Shown here: positions 17,436 to 29,622 of the stretch, one piece after another | How positions within the stretch are numbered: the stretch's first letter is position 1 | Layout of the letters: each line of letters opens with the position of its first letter | Assembly: GCA_002256205.1 (NCBI GenBank) | Contig: NKIW01000002.1 | Span: 124,001 to 188,000 of the forward strand | DNA from: Rhizobiales bacterium PAR1 | Lineage (GTDB): Bacteria; Pseudomonadota; Alphaproteobacteria; Rhizobiales; Beijerinckiaceae | Direction of reading: 5' to 3' | Length of the DNA stretch: 64,000 nucleotides | Notes under the pieces: model-generated | Seen by the model: only the letters and a program-made list of their open reading frames with translations | What the model was told of the DNA's origin: nothing | The model's database searches: none | Made by a program: the position numbers and the translations under genes

Positions 17436-19307
17436 TCATTCCTGTTCGAGAAGCGCCTCGCGCCGCTGGAGCAGCGCCTTGAGACGTTCAAATCTCTCCT
17501 CGCCTCCGTTGACGGCAAAATCAAGAGAAACTGAGTCTATTTCGGTATTTAGGAAGCTTTCTCGCGCATGCAAGTGGGCAGCCTCGCGCCATGCGGCTAA
17601 AGCATGATCAAATTCTCCACCCGGATGCGCCCATGTCTCGATGCGCGCGCTGTCCTCGACCATGCGGACAGCATCGCCGAGGCCGCGCTTGAGAAGCGCC
17701 ATCACAAAACCGGTCTCGCCCTCCGCCGGGACATCGCCGCGCGCCGCGCAATCGAGCAGCGCTGCGCGGAGGCGACGTGCGGGAACGCTCTCGAACAGGA
17801 GTTCCGCGAAAGTCTCCGCCTCCGCTTCGAGAAGGCCGGGATGATGGATCGCGCCGAGCACCAACGCCGCCTCCCGCGGCGTGACGCCGGGCCGCGCGCT
17901 CAGAAGTGCGCTGCGCTTCAACCGCTCGCTCGCCGCCAGCGGCGGGGTATACTCGCCCTTGCGGAACATGCCGCGCGGACCACGATTTTCCCCCGAACCG
18001 CGCTCGCGCCCGCGATTTTGCCCGTCGTTACGCTGCGGCGACTGGAATCGTGCCTGCAAGCGCTCACGCATCGCCTGCCGATAGTGGCGCTTCAAATCCT
18101 CATCCGTGATCTGCGCGACGGCACCGAAAAGACGCTTTTCACAATCCGCGCGTTGCTCCGGCGTCTCCAGCGGCGAACGCTCAATCTCGCGCTCGAACAG
18201 CACATCCACCAGCGGACGCGGCTTCTCAACCGCAGCACGCAACGCCTCGGCGCCTTGGCTCCGCAGCATGTCGTCTGGGTCTTGCCCGCCGGGCAGGAAG
18301 GTGAAACGCAGCGTTTTTCCCGGCCCGATGCCCGGCAGCGCCAGATCAATCGCCCGATAAGCGGCGCGAAGCCCCGCCTTGTCGCCGTCAAAACACAGGA
18401 TCGGCTCCGGCACGAGCCGCCAGATCATCGCGAGTTGCTCTTCCGTCAGCGCGGTGCCGAGCGGCGCAACGACATGGCTCAGCCCTGCCCGGTCCATGGC
18501 GATGGCATCGACATAGCCCTCGACGACGAAGAGCGTGCCGACATCGTGCGCGGGTTTGCGCGCCCGATTGAAGTTGTAAAGCGTTGACCCCTTGTGGAAA
18601 ATCGGCGTCTCGGGTGAATTGAGATACTTCGCCTGCGCATCCTTCGAGAGCGCCCGCCCGCCAAAGGCGATCACCCGCCCCTTGGCATCGGCGATGGGGA
18701 ACATCACACGGTCGCGGAACCTGTCATAGGGCACAGGGATATCATCGCCCGCGATCAGGAGCCCTGCCTCGATCATCACCTCGAGCGGCACATCCTTGCC
18801 CGCAAGGTAATCGCGCAGCCCGTGGCGGTCATTGGGCGCATAGCCTAGGCCGAAGCGCGTCGCGATCTCGCCGACAAGCCCGCGCCCAATCAGATATTCG
18901 CGCGCCTCGCGCCCCTTGGTGCCACGCAACTCCTGCCGGAAATAGTCGACGGCCAGCGTCATAGCGTCATAAAGCCCGACGCGCTTTTTCTCGCGAATCT
19001 CGGTTTCCGGCGTAGCAGCGGGCAGCGAAACGCCCGCTTCGCCTGCCAAACGCTCCACGGCCTCCATGAAAGAGAGCCCTTCGACCTCCATTAGAAAGGT
19101 GAAGATGTCGCCGTTGCGGCCCGAAGAGAAATCGAACCACGCCTGCTTCTGGTCGTTGACGAAAAACGACGGACTGCGCTCGGCATTGAACGGCGAAAGG
19201 CCCTTCCACTCGCGTCCGGCCTTCTGCAACTTCACGCGCCGCCCCACGACCGCCGAGACCGGCAGTCGGGACTTGATATCCTCAAGGATGGAAGGTGGAT
19301 AGCGCAT
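17436..19307 (-). CDS. dnaG: DNA primase DnaG, lacking the usual zinc ligands
   Basis: The protein has 623 residues from ATG 19307; an in-frame TTG at 19343 is less likely. The N-terminal zinc-finger position reads KGLSPFNAERSPSFFVNDQK and FDFSSGRNGDIF, where E. coli has CCPFH and HCFGC. The Cys/His ligands are therefore replaced by Ser, Asn, Asp and Ser (about 38, 41, 59, 62). The RNAP core and TOPRIM domain are intact, with FVVEGYVDAIAM. It makes RNA primers for replication. I recall the same loss in some other alphaproteobacteria, so it is probably a clade trait. It lies between yqeY and rpoD. Confidence 0.97.
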   Translation of the reverse strand: MRYPPSILEDIKSRLPVSAVVGRRVKLQKAGREWKGLSPFNAERSPSFFVNDQKQAWFDFSSGRNGDIFTFLMEVEGLSFMEAVERLAGEAGVSLPAATPETEIREKKRVGLYDAMTLAVDYFRQELRGTKGREAREYLIGRGLVGEIATRFGLGYAPNDRHGLRDYLAGKDVPLEVMIEAGLLIAGDDIPVPYDRFRDRVMFPIADAKGRVIAFGGRALSKDAQAKYLNSPETPIFHKGSTLYNFNRARKPAHDVGTLFVVEGYVDAIAMDRAGLSHVVAPLGTALTEEQLAMIWRLVPEPILCFDGDKAGLRAAYRAIDLALPGIGPGKTLRFTFLPGGQDPDDMLRSQGAEALRAAVEKPRPLVDVLFEREIERSPLETPEQRADCEKRLFGAVAQITDEDLKRHYRQAMRERLQARFQSPQRNDGQNRGRERGSGENRGPRGMFRKGEYTPPLAASERLKRSALLSARPGVTPREAALVLGAIHHPGLLEAEAETFAELLFESVPARRLRAALLDCAARGDVPAEGETGFVMALLKRGLGDAVRMVEDSARIETWAHPGGEFDHALAAWREAAHLHARESFLNTEIDSVSLDFAVNGGEERFERLKALLQRREALLEQE

Positions 19308-19463
19308 GGCGGTCCAGACTGATCGGCTTGCTGTCACCCGCAAGCGAGGCGCGCGTAATCCCCGTTATCCACAGGCCGCTTTAAATTTTGGCGCGACGCG
19401 ACATGCGGCGCCAAAGAAACTCATCGCACTGGAATACTGACGTAATCCGGTGCTGAGGCGTCC

Positions 19464-19916
19464 TCAGGCCGAGAGCGCGGCTTTGACGAGGCCACTGGCC
19501 TTGCCGAAGTCCATCTGGCCGGCGAATCGCTCCTTGAGGTGCGCAATCACCTTGCCCATGTCCTTCATGCCAGCCGCACCGATCTCCGTGATCGCAGCAG
19601 CAATGGCGGCCTTGGTCTCGGCCTCGTCGAGTTGCTTGGGCATGAACGACTGGATAACGGCGATTTCGCTCTCTTCCGTCTCAGCGAGTTCCGGGCGGGC
19701 GTTGGTGCGGTAGATCGCGGCGGATTCCTGCCGCTGCTTGATCATCTTCTGGAGGAGGCCCAGAATTTCATCATCGGTCGCCTGTCCCTTGCCAAGACCG
19801 CGCGCCTCGATGTCCTTGTCCTTGATGGCAGCCTGCACCAGGCGGATCGCAGCGATCCGCGACTTGTCCCCCGCCTTCATCGATTCCTTGAGGGCCGACA
19901 TGAACTGATCGCGCAT
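19464..19916 (-). CDS. GatB/YqeY domain protein
   Basis: This 150-residue protein begins MRDQFMSALKESMKAGDKSR. It carries the YqeY signature RLVQAAIKDKDIEARG, the IKQRQESAAIY helix, and the C-terminal tail domain (MPKQLDEAE, MGKVIAHLKERFAGQMDFGKAS) shared with the tRNA-amidotransferase subunit GatB. Stand-alone YqeY has no settled function. Its position upstream of dnaG and divergent from carA is a classic alphaproteobacterial arrangement. Confidence 0.95.
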   Translation of the reverse strand: MRDQFMSALKESMKAGDKSRIAAIRLVQAAIKDKDIEARGLGKGQATDDEILGLLQKMIKQRQESAAIYRTNARPELAETEESEIAVIQSFMPKQLDEAETKAAIAAAITEIGAAGMKDMGKVIAHLKERFAGQMDFGKASGLVKAALSA

Positions 19917-20062
19917 TTTATTCTCCCCTCCCGCGTCTTTCGCGGGAATTGCCCGAGGATCGGGAATTGACGTGATGGCCGCCGTTCCTTATCGAACGAC
20001 AAATGCCGTCGCGCTGAAGCCGCCTTGTTGCGGTCCGCGCCCAGAGATCACGAGCAACTGCC

Positions 20063-21274
20063 ATGACAACGCCGGACCTGCAATCCGAAAATAGCACCTT
20101 GACGCCCGCGCCCTGGGCTGAACTGCGCCCGACCGCTCTGCTGGTTCTCGCCAACGGCATGATTATCGAGGGGCAAGGCATCGGCGCGATTGGCGAGGGG
20201 CGCGGCGAATTGTGCTTCAACACCGCGATGACCGGCTATGAGGAAATCCTCACCGACCCCTCCTACTCGGGCCAGATCATCACCTTCACCTTCACGCACA
20301 TCGGCAATGTCGGCGTCAATGACGAGGACATCGAGACGGTAAACATGGCGCGCCATGGCGCAACTGGCATTGTGCTCGCAACCGAGATCACCGATCCTTC
20401 GAACTACCGCTCGCTCCAACATTTCGATGCGTGGCTCAAAGCGCGCGGCATTGTCGGCATCGCCGGCGTCGATACCCGTGCGCTCACCGCGGTCATCCGC
20501 GATCACGGCATGCCGAATGCGCTCGTGGCGCATGACCCGGAAGGCTTCTTCGACCGCAAGGCACTGGTGGCGACCGCCGCCGCCCTGCCGTCGATGGATG
20601 GCCTCGATCTCGTACCCGGCGTCACCGGTTCGCAGCGCTACAGCTGGGATGAGACGATCTGGGTCTGGAATCAGGGTTACGGCAAACAGGAGAGCCCGGA
20701 GTTCCACGTTGTCGCGCTCGATTATGGTGTGAAGCGCAATATCCTGCGTCTCCTCGCCGATCGCGGCTGCAAGGTCACCGTGCTGCCGCCGACCGCCCCT
20801 GCAGCAGATATCCTCGCACTCAAGCCCGATGGTGTTTTCTTGGCCAATGGTCCGGGTGACCCGGCAGCCACGGGCGAATACGCTGTGCCGACGATCAAGG
20901 CGATCCTTGAAGCCAAGATCCCAACCTTCGGCATTTGTCTCGGCCATCAGATGCTCGCGTTGGCGATTGGCGCGAAGACAATGAAAATGGCGCAGGGCCA
21001 CCACGGTGCGAACCACCCGGTGAAGGAACATGCAACCGGGAAGGTCGAAATCGTATCGATGAACCATGGCTTCGCAGTGGACCCGAAAACCCTGCCGAAG
21101 AATGCCGAAGAGACGCATATCTCGCTCTTTGATGGTACAAACTGCGGCATCAAGCTGACAGATCGACCGGCCTTCTCGGTGCAGCAGCATCCGGAAGCCT
21201 CGCCCGGCCCGCAGGACAGTCACTACCTCTTCGACCGCTTCGTGACGCTGATGCGCCAGAACAAGCAAGGGTGA
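20063..21274 (+). CDS. carA: Carbamoyl-phosphate synthase small subunit
   Basis: The protein has 403 residues. The N-terminal CPSase domain includes FNTAMTGYEEILTDPSYSGQI. The class I glutamine amidotransferase domain has the nucleophile FGICLGHQML and the His-Glu pair in QQHPEASPGP. It hydrolyses glutamine and passes ammonia to CarB for arginine and pyrimidine synthesis. carB is about 3.8 kb away on the same strand, separated by inserted unrelated genes, so the two are not in one operon. Confidence 0.98.
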   Translation: MTTPDLQSENSTLTPAPWAELRPTALLVLANGMIIEGQGIGAIGEGRGELCFNTAMTGYEEILTDPSYSGQIITFTFTHIGNVGVNDEDIETVNMARHGATGIVLATEITDPSNYRSLQHFDAWLKARGIVGIAGVDTRALTAVIRDHGMPNALVAHDPEGFFDRKALVATAAALPSMDGLDLVPGVTGSQRYSWDETIWVWNQGYGKQESPEFHVVALDYGVKRNILRLLADRGCKVTVLPPTAPAADILALKPDGVFLANGPGDPAATGEYAVPTIKAILEAKIPTFGICLGHQMLALAIGAKTMKMAQGHHGANHPVKEHATGKVEIVSMNHGFAVDPKTLPKNAEETHISLFDGTNCGIKLTDRPAFSVQQHPEASPGPQDSHYLFDRFVTLMRQNKQG

Positions 21275-21368
21275 GCTGCAAGTCTGCTTGACGCTGAAGC
21301 ATGCTCAAGATCAACGACGGCGGATGCGAATCCGCCGATCATCCCTTCGAAATCAACCGGAGGGAAAC

Positions 21369-21692
21369 ATGCGAAAGAATATCGCGCTTTGTATCGGGGC
21401 TTTCGCCCTGCTGGCTGGAATGACGGGCGCAAAAGCCGCCAACCTCCGGCATGGCGAGAAGCTCGCCAAGGAGCGCTGTATGGCTTGCCATGCGATTGGC
21501 AAGCATGGCGCGAGCACCAACATCAAGGCGCCGACCTTCCGCCGCATCGCGACGCAATGGCCGTTGGAGCAATTGCAGGAAGCTTTTGCAGAAGGGATCG
21601 TCGCCGGGCACGGCCCAATGCCGGAATTCACATTCGAGCCGAATGATATCGACGACCTCCTCGCCTATATCGGCCGCCTGAAGCGTAAATAA
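21369..21692 (+). CDS. Small exported class I cytochrome c
   Basis: The protein has 107 residues from ATG 21369, after a GGAGGG site. Residues 1-24 are a signal peptide (GMTGAKA). The haem site CMACH (Cys37, Cys40, His41) and the axial Met84 in GPMPEF give a single-haem periplasmic cytochrome c. It carries electrons, but the partner is not visible nearby. It lies 95 bp after carA. Confidence 0.92.
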   Translation: MRKNIALCIGAFALLAGMTGAKAANLRHGEKLAKERCMACHAIGKHGASTNIKAPTFRRIATQWPLEQLQEAFAEGIVAGHGPMPEFTFEPNDIDDLLAYIGRLKRK

Positions 21693-21769
21693 CGCGCCCT
21701 TCCCTTTCCGCGAGGAATTGCTCTAAAAGCGAGGCGCAAGCGGAAAAACGCGGGTTGCGAGGCGGGGCT

Positions 21770-22477
21770 ATGGCAAGCTGGATCGAATACTGGAACTCGG
21801 ACCATCCGATCTATGTCAACCAGCGCCATCTGGTGCTGCATTATCGCACCATCGCGCAAGACATCGCCGCGCTCATCCCCGATCCGGACACCACCGTGCT
21901 CGACTACGGTTGCGGCGAAGCGCTTTCCGCCGCACTGATCGCGAACACCTGCCGCAAGCTGCTGCTGGTCGATTCCGCACCGACCATCCGCGATAAGCTC
22001 AAGGTGCGGTTCGAGGGCCTGCGCGGCATTCATGTGCTCTCAACAGAGGAAGCCGAGGCGCTCTCACCCGAGACGCTCGATCTCGTGATCATCCACTCGG
22101 TCGCGCAATATGTCGCCAAGCCGGATTTTGTCGCGCTGATCGAGACATTGGCCGGAAAGCTGAAGCCTGGCGGCAGCCTGATCCTCGGGGACATCCTGCC
22201 GAACGGCCTCAAGCCCTGGGATGACGTGGAAGCGCTGCTGCTGTTCGGCTGGCAGGGCGGATTTCTGATGGCGGCTTGCCTCGGACTCGTCCGAACTGCG
22301 CTTTCCGATTACCGGAAAATCCGCAGTCAGCTCGGCCTCACGCATTACGACGAAGCCGAAATGCTGGCGCTCTTGGAAAAAGCCGGCTTCACTGCTCGAC
22401 GGCTCGACAAGAACCTCGGGCACAATCAGGCGCGGATGGCCTTTTGCGGAGTAAAATTCAGGGAAAACGGGGCCTGA
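21770..22477 (+). CDS. SAM-dependent methyltransferase (class I)
   Basis: The protein has 235 residues. Motif I is TTVLDYGCGEALSAALIA, followed by a motif with Asp (LLLVDSAP) and LKPGGSLILGDILP. The substrate is unknown. The last 13 codons and stop region (22431-22469) are duplicated in diverged form 115 bp downstream, with a 44-bp palindrome in between. The gene may therefore have acquired its present 3' end through recombination. It converges with gtrA. Confidence 0.88.
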   Translation: MASWIEYWNSDHPIYVNQRHLVLHYRTIAQDIAALIPDPDTTVLDYGCGEALSAALIANTCRKLLLVDSAPTIRDKLKVRFEGLRGIHVLSTEEAEALSPETLDLVIIHSVAQYVAKPDFVALIETLAGKLKPGGSLILGDILPNGLKPWDDVEALLLFGWQGGFLMAACLGLVRTALSDYRKIRSQLGLTHYDEAEMLALLEKAGFTARRLDKNLGHNQARMAFCGVKFRENGA

Positions 22478-22584
22478 TTAATCTCTTTCGGGGCATTTTC
22501 TTCACGCGAACCGGTTCCCACTTCGCGCGAAAATGCCTTGCCCGGCCCGGATGGCCTTCTGCCGAGTGAAGTTCAGGGAAAACG
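22431..22584. repeat. Duplicated methyltransferase 3' end flanking palindromic repeat
   Basis: 39 bases at 22431-22469 recur at 22546-22584 with 5 differences. In frame, four changes fall inside complete codons compared: three are synonymous (TTT/TTC, GTA/GTG, AAA/AAG) and one gives Gly to Arg. The downstream copy ends in its own TAG (22587-22589). Both copies thus look as if they evolved as coding sequence. Confidence 0.85.
22493..22536. repeat. 44-bp imperfect palindromic dispersed repeat, copy B
   Basis: GCATTTTC (22493-22500) and GAAAATGC (22529-22536) bound a 28-base core with CGCGAA and TTCGCG arms. It is the inverted counterpart of copy A at 13538-13581 (39 of 44 identical) and sits between the two copies of the methyltransferase 3' end. 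Confidence 0.87.
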
Positions 22585-22585
22585 C

Positions 22586-23026
22586 CTAGCTGTTGTCCCG
22601 GAAGCTCCAGTATTTGTGGGCAAGGAAGCTCCAGAACAGCACGATCCCGGTCGTCGCGACCTGCGCCAGCATGTAGTACCAACCCCAGCGGGTATGGAAG
22701 AGCCCCATCAGCAGCCAGGTCAGCACAAAGCCAAGTCCTGCGACAATGGCAAAGCGCCAGCCCGCATCGAGATGCCCGCGCTGTGACTCATACGTGAAAA
22801 TGCGGTTGAGAACGTAGGACACCACGCCACCCGCGACATAACCCGCGAGTGCCGCCGAGACGGGATCATAAAAGAAAGCCTCCACGAGGAGGTAGAGCAG
22901 CGCGTAATGCACCACCGCCGCGACCAGCCCGACCCCGAAAAACGAGACGAACTGGTGAAGGACATGGCGGAGGCTCCGCGGCGCTTGCGGCGGCGGGGTG
23001 ACGGGCGACACAGGCTGTTCAGTCAC
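22586..23026 (-). CDS. GtrA-family membrane protein
   Basis: The protein has 146 residues starting at GTG 23026, which overlaps the stop of the HtpX-type gene as GTGA. The Pro-rich N-tail leads to four membrane helices, with FVSFFGVGLVAAVVHYALLY, AGYVAGGVVSYVLNRIFTY and SFLAHKYWSFR, the GtrA pattern (PF04138). GtrA proteins are thought to help move polyprenyl-linked sugars across the membrane. No glucosyltransferase is adjacent, so the role here is open. Its stop lies inside the downstream copy of the duplicated methyltransferase end. Confidence 0.88.
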   Translation of the reverse strand: MTEQPVSPVTPPPQAPRSLRHVLHQFVSFFGVGLVAAVVHYALLYLLVEAFFYDPVSAALAGYVAGGVVSYVLNRIFTYESQRGHLDAGWRFAIVAGLGFVLTWLLMGLFHTRWGWYYMLAQVATTGIVLFWSFLAHKYWSFRDNS

Positions 23027-24156
23027 GAGGGATCTCTGGGCGGGGGATGAAGGAAGCTCGGCGGCGCTGTTTCTGCTGGATGACGTGCCCAAGGGCCACG
23101 GCGCTCGACAAGTTCTGGCAGGGACTCGCGGTTCTCGACACGCGGCGGACCGACATTCTGGCGCGAAAAGGCCGGCTTCGGCGCCTCGGAGGGCATCAAG
23201 CCGCCGGCATAGGCCTGCAAGGCCTGCACGCGCTTCGAGATCGAGGGATGCGTCGAGAAAATATCGGCAAAGCCATCCGGATCATTCTCGATGCACATAT
23301 CCATGATGCCGGAGGGCACGCCCTCGATATCCGCACGTCCGGAAATCTTGAGCAGCGCCGAGATCATCGCGTCGGGGTCTTTGGTGAGTTCCACCGCCCC
23401 GGCATCGGCGAGATATTCGCGGGCACGGGAGAGCGAGAAGCGGATCAGAACCGCCAGAAACCACGAGAGGATCAGGATCGCGATGCCGATGATGATCGCA
23501 AAGCCGCGCCCGGAGCCCTTCTCGTCGCTCGAACTCGAGGAAGAGCCCCCATAAAACCTGCTGCCGCGCACGATCATCTCGCCGAAGAACGAGATGACAC
23601 CGGCGATCAGCACCGCGACGATCATCAGCTTCACGTCGCCATTGCGAATGTGCGTGAGTTCATGCGCGAGGACCGCGGAAAGCTCACGATCATCCAGCGC
23701 TTCCATCAGCCCCGTCGTCACGGTGACGGTATATTGCTTCTCGTTGACGCCGCTCGCGAAGGCGTTGAGCGCAGGCGTGTCGAGAATCTGGAGCTTCGGC
23801 ACGGCCATGCCGCGCGAAATACACAACACTTCCATCAAGTGATAAAGGCGCGGATTGGCCTCGCGGGTGACATCCTCGGAGCCCGTTGACCATGCGATCA
23901 GCGCGGTGTTCATGCCAAAGCCGATGAACACCCAGACCGCCGTCAGCGCGAAGGCAATCGGCATGTAGCCAAGCGACTGGCGGAAGGCATAACTCATGAT
24001 GCTGGAGAGCGGGCCGCGATACATCTGCGCATCGATGATCAGCGTGATCGCGAAAGTCACCAGCGCCACGAGCACAAAAAGGCTGGCGATCAGGATCATC
24101 GATCGCCAGCGATTGTTGCGGATATGGGTATAGAGACCGAAGGCCTCGCCCATCAT
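23023..24156 (-). CDS. M48-family membrane metalloprotease, HtpX-like
   Basis: The protein has 377 residues. Two membrane segments (about 21-41 and 63-90) precede the zinc motif AVLAHELTHIRNGD (His165, Glu166, His169). Two further segments follow, and the third zinc ligand is probably in SRAREYLADAGAVEL. A Ser-rich loop (SSSSSSDEKG) follows the third segment. The C-tail is Pro-rich and unlike classic HtpX, which is shorter (about 290 residues). These proteases degrade misfolded membrane proteins. It follows lemA on the same strand, a frequent LemA-HtpX pairing. Confidence 0.92.
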   Translation of the reverse strand: MMGEAFGLYTHIRNNRWRSMILIASLFVLVALVTFAITLIIDAQMYRGPLSSIMSYAFRQSLGYMPIAFALTAVWVFIGFGMNTALIAWSTGSEDVTREANPRLYHLMEVLCISRGMAVPKLQILDTPALNAFASGVNEKQYTVTVTTGLMEALDDRELSAVLAHELTHIRNGDVKLMIVAVLIAGVISFFGEMIVRGSRFYGGSSSSSSDEKGSGRGFAIIIGIAILILSWFLAVLIRFSLSRAREYLADAGAVELTKDPDAMISALLKISGRADIEGVPSGIMDMCIENDPDGFADIFSTHPSISKRVQALQAYAGGLMPSEAPKPAFSRQNVGPPRVENRESLPELVERRGPWARHPAETAPPSFLHPPPRDPS

Positions 24157-24242
24157 GGCTCCTGACTCTTGACGTAGCGCGAATGCGCGTCCGAGCTTAT
24201 GCGAGGGATGAGAAGCCTGTATGGCTTCTCAAAGGAACAGCC

Positions 24243-24800
24243 TCAGAACTTGACCTGCGGCGCCTGATCGATTTGGGCGCGCGCGGCTTCCCCCACATCG
24301 AAGAAGGTGCGCTGCGTGAACCCGAAGTTCTTGGCAAAAAACACCGCCGGGATCGACTGCACCGCCGCATTGAACTCGCCAACCGCGCTGTTGAAGAAGC
24401 GGCGGGCGGCGGCAAGCTTGTCCTCGATGGTCGAGAGCTGCGCCTGAAGGTCGAGGAAGTTCTGGTTTGCCTTGAGGTCCGGGTAGGCTTCGGAGAGCGC
24501 GATAAGCCGGCCGAGTGCGCCCGAAAGGCCCTTTTCGGCCGCAGCCTGCGCATCCGGTCCCTGCGCGGAGATGGCGGAATTGCGCGCCTTGATGACGGCG
24601 TCGAATGTGTCCTTCTCGTGGGCAGCGTACCCCTTCACCGTCTCGACCAGATTGGGGATGAGATCGTGACGCTGTTTCAACTGCACATCGATGTCCGCGA
24701 ACGCCTGATTGGCGCGCTGGTTCATCGAGACAAGGCCATTGTAGCTGGCAAGCAGCCACAGAACGATCAGAACGATGACACCGAGAACAACCCAACCCAT
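24243..24800 (-). CDS. LemA family protein
   Basis: The protein has 185 residues from ATG 24800. A single N-terminal membrane anchor (VVLGVIVLIVLWLLASYNGL) is followed by the LemA helical domain: NQRANQAFADIDVQLKQRHD, IPNLVETVKGYAAHEKDTF and FNSAVGEFNAAVQSIPA. The function of LemA is poorly known. It is commonly encoded next to an HtpX-like protease, as here, which suggests a shared role in envelope quality control. Family certain. Confidence 0.95.
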   Translation of the reverse strand: MGWVVLGVIVLIVLWLLASYNGLVSMNQRANQAFADIDVQLKQRHDLIPNLVETVKGYAAHEKDTFDAVIKARNSAISAQGPDAQAAAEKGLSGALGRLIALSEAYPDLKANQNFLDLQAQLSTIEDKLAAARRFFNSAVGEFNAAVQSIPAVFFAKNFGFTQRTFFDVGEAARAQIDQAPQVKF

Positions 24801-25116
24801 GGCGGCGACCCCTTGAAGTTCTTGCCCGGACATTCCGGGCAGCGCGACGTTAAACGCGAGAAAACGGCAATCGCGTGACGATCCCGCATTTCATACAACA
24901 CGAAAGCTACTCCGCAGTGCGCCAGATCACAAGGATCTGTGCAGGAGCAAGGTCTTGTGCATGAACAAGCGATTTTGCCCGGTTTGGACCTTGTCGCCTC
25001 CCTTCGGCTTGTCTATAGCGGGCCTTCAGCAATTCAAATCGACGCCATCCACCTCTCCGCCTGCATCATGCGCAGCCCGGGGACCGGTCGGGTCGCGCTA
25101 AAAAATGGCCGGAACC
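24801..25116. promoter_or_regulatory. Divergent lemA/carB promoter region with candidate carB promoter
   Basis: This 316-base gap has no gene. TTGTCG (24991-24996) and TATAGC (25014-25019) are 17 bases apart, extended as CTTGTC-N17-CTATAG, close to the alphaproteobacterial CTTGAC-N17-CTATAT housekeeping form. That would give carB a leader of roughly 90 bases. A GATTTTGCC-containing run (24971-24979) echoes the repeats near 8.1 kb. Confidence 0.45.
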
Positions 25117-28455
<3,339 letters not shown>

Positions 28456-28591
28456 GTGGAACATTTCGCCGGGGTGAAAACTCGGCCTGACGTGTTCGTT
28501 TGTCGCCCGAACTTATCCCCGCAACGGGAAAGTCAGCGATAGTGGAAAGGAACTCCGGGGAAGCGCCTCGGGGTGAACAGGATTTGAAACT

Positions 28592-28618
28592 CCCCGCCGG
28601 CGGCAACGCGTGGCGGGG
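28592..28618 (+). promoter_or_regulatory. GC-rich hairpin in the greA leader
   Basis: CCCCGCC (28592-28598) pairs with GGCGGGG (28612-28618) across 13 bases, 23 bp before the greA ATG. The tract after it (ACTGTCTTT) is only weakly T-rich, so this is a leader stem or weak attenuator rather than a firm terminator. Confidence 0.4.
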
Positions 28619-28641
28619 ACTGTCTTTGAGGAGATCGGGCC

Positions 28642-29115
28642 ATGGAACGCATTCCCATGACCGCTAATGGCTTCAAGATGCTGGAGGAAGAGCTCAAGCG
28701 TCGCCAGACGGTGGAGCGCCCCCGGATTATTCTTGCGATTCAGGAAGCCCGTGCCCACGGCGACCTCTCGGAAAATGCCGAATATTCCTCGGCGAAAGAG
28801 GCGCAATCGCATAACGAGGGCCGGATCGGCGAGCTTGAAAGTATGATTTCGCGCGCCGAAATCATCGAGGTCTCAAAGCTCTCGGGCTCGACGATCAAGT
28901 TCGGTGCCACGGTGACCCTCGTCGATGACGACACCGAGGAACAAAAATCCTACCAGATCGTTGGCGATCTTGAGGCGGATGTGAAACTCGGCCGCATCTC
29001 GATTTCCTCGCCTATCGCCCGCGCGCTGATCGGTAAGAAGGTCGGCGACGCGGTTGAGGTCAATACGCCCGGTGGAGGCAAGAGCTATGAAGTCGTCGAA
29101 GTCGCTTTCCGCTAA
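28642..29115 (+). CDS. greA: Transcription elongation factor GreA
   Basis: The protein has 157 residues. The N-terminal coiled coil contains [28 protein letters not shown], with the acidic tip used to stimulate RNA cleavage. The C-terminal FKBP-like domain has [11 protein letters not shown] and [14 protein letters not shown]. GreA rescues backtracked RNA polymerase. An AGGAG site precedes ATG 28642. The next gene overlaps its end by 29 bp in another frame. Confidence 0.98.
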   Translation: MERIPMTANGFKMLEEELKRRQTVERPRIILAIQEARAHGDLSENAEYSSAKEAQSHNEGRIGELESMISRAEIIEVSKLSGSTIKFGATVTLVDDDTEEQKSYQIVGDLEADVKLGRISISSPIARALIGKKVGDAVEVNTPGGGKSYEVVEVAFR

Positions 29116-29575
29116 ATTCGCAGGCGTTCTGTTCGCACTGGGTCTTATTACGGCAGCGCAAGCCCGAATGCCGGCTGCACCCCGCATCGCGGTCGAAATC
29201 GCGACGGCGACGGCCTCGGGTGCCGCTGTCGATATCCGGCGCCAGCTGCCTGCCGCAATTGCGGCGGAACTGGCCGCCAACCCCGGCGCCGTGCCGCCGG
29301 GCGCGCGGATTGTCGTGCGGATTACGACGATCTTCCTCTCATCCGATTTCGGCTACTCCGGCGGTCGCCGCAATGGCGGTGCGGCGATGGAAGATGGCAT
29401 TGACGGCGAGATTTTGCTGGTTGATTCGCGTGGCCGCGTGGTGATGCAGAAGCCGATGCAGTCGCGCTCGCCGGTTTCCGCTGGCGGCTCATTCTGGACT
29501 GCTGATCACGAGCGGAAGCGCGTGAAAGAGCTGGTCGACCGTTTCGCCTATTGGACGGTCAGGGCGCTGAACTGA
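29087..29575 (+). CDS. Exported protein of unknown function overlapping greA
   Basis: The protein has 162 residues from ATG 29087, with the first 29 bases inside greA. Residues 1-26 form a signal peptide ([11 protein letters not shown]). The mature domain is compact: [13 protein letters not shown], a segment of Ala-rich helix, [18 protein letters not shown], and [13 protein letters not shown]. It looks like a small alpha/beta periplasmic domain of the kind seen in LPS- or lipoprotein-associated unknowns, but I recognise no family. Confidence 0.75.
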   Translation: MKSSKSLSAKFAGVLFALGLITAAQARMPAAPRIAVEIATATASGAAVDIRRQLPAAIAAELAANPGAVPPGARIVVRITTIFLSSDFGYSGGRRNGGAAMEDGIDGEILLVDSRGRVVMQKPMQSRSPVSAGGSFWTADHERKRVKELVDRFAYWTVRALN

Positions 29576-29592
29576 AGGCTTCAAGCTCAGAG

Positions 29593-29622
29593 CATGCAAT
29601 TCAGGGCCATGCAATTCAGGGC
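29593..29622. repeat. Perfect 15-bp tandem repeat spanning the Lrp stop codon
   Basis: CATGCAATTCAGGGC occurs at 29593-29607 and again at 29608-29622 without mismatch. On the minus strand the second unit contains the TGA stop (29616-29618) of the Lrp gene. A short GCTTCAAGC motif lies just upstream. Confidence 0.9.

Noticed and set aside
17594-17612. AGCATGATC-like rhizobial palindrome fragment
   Set aside because: Lies inside dnaG coding sequence and lacks the second arm.
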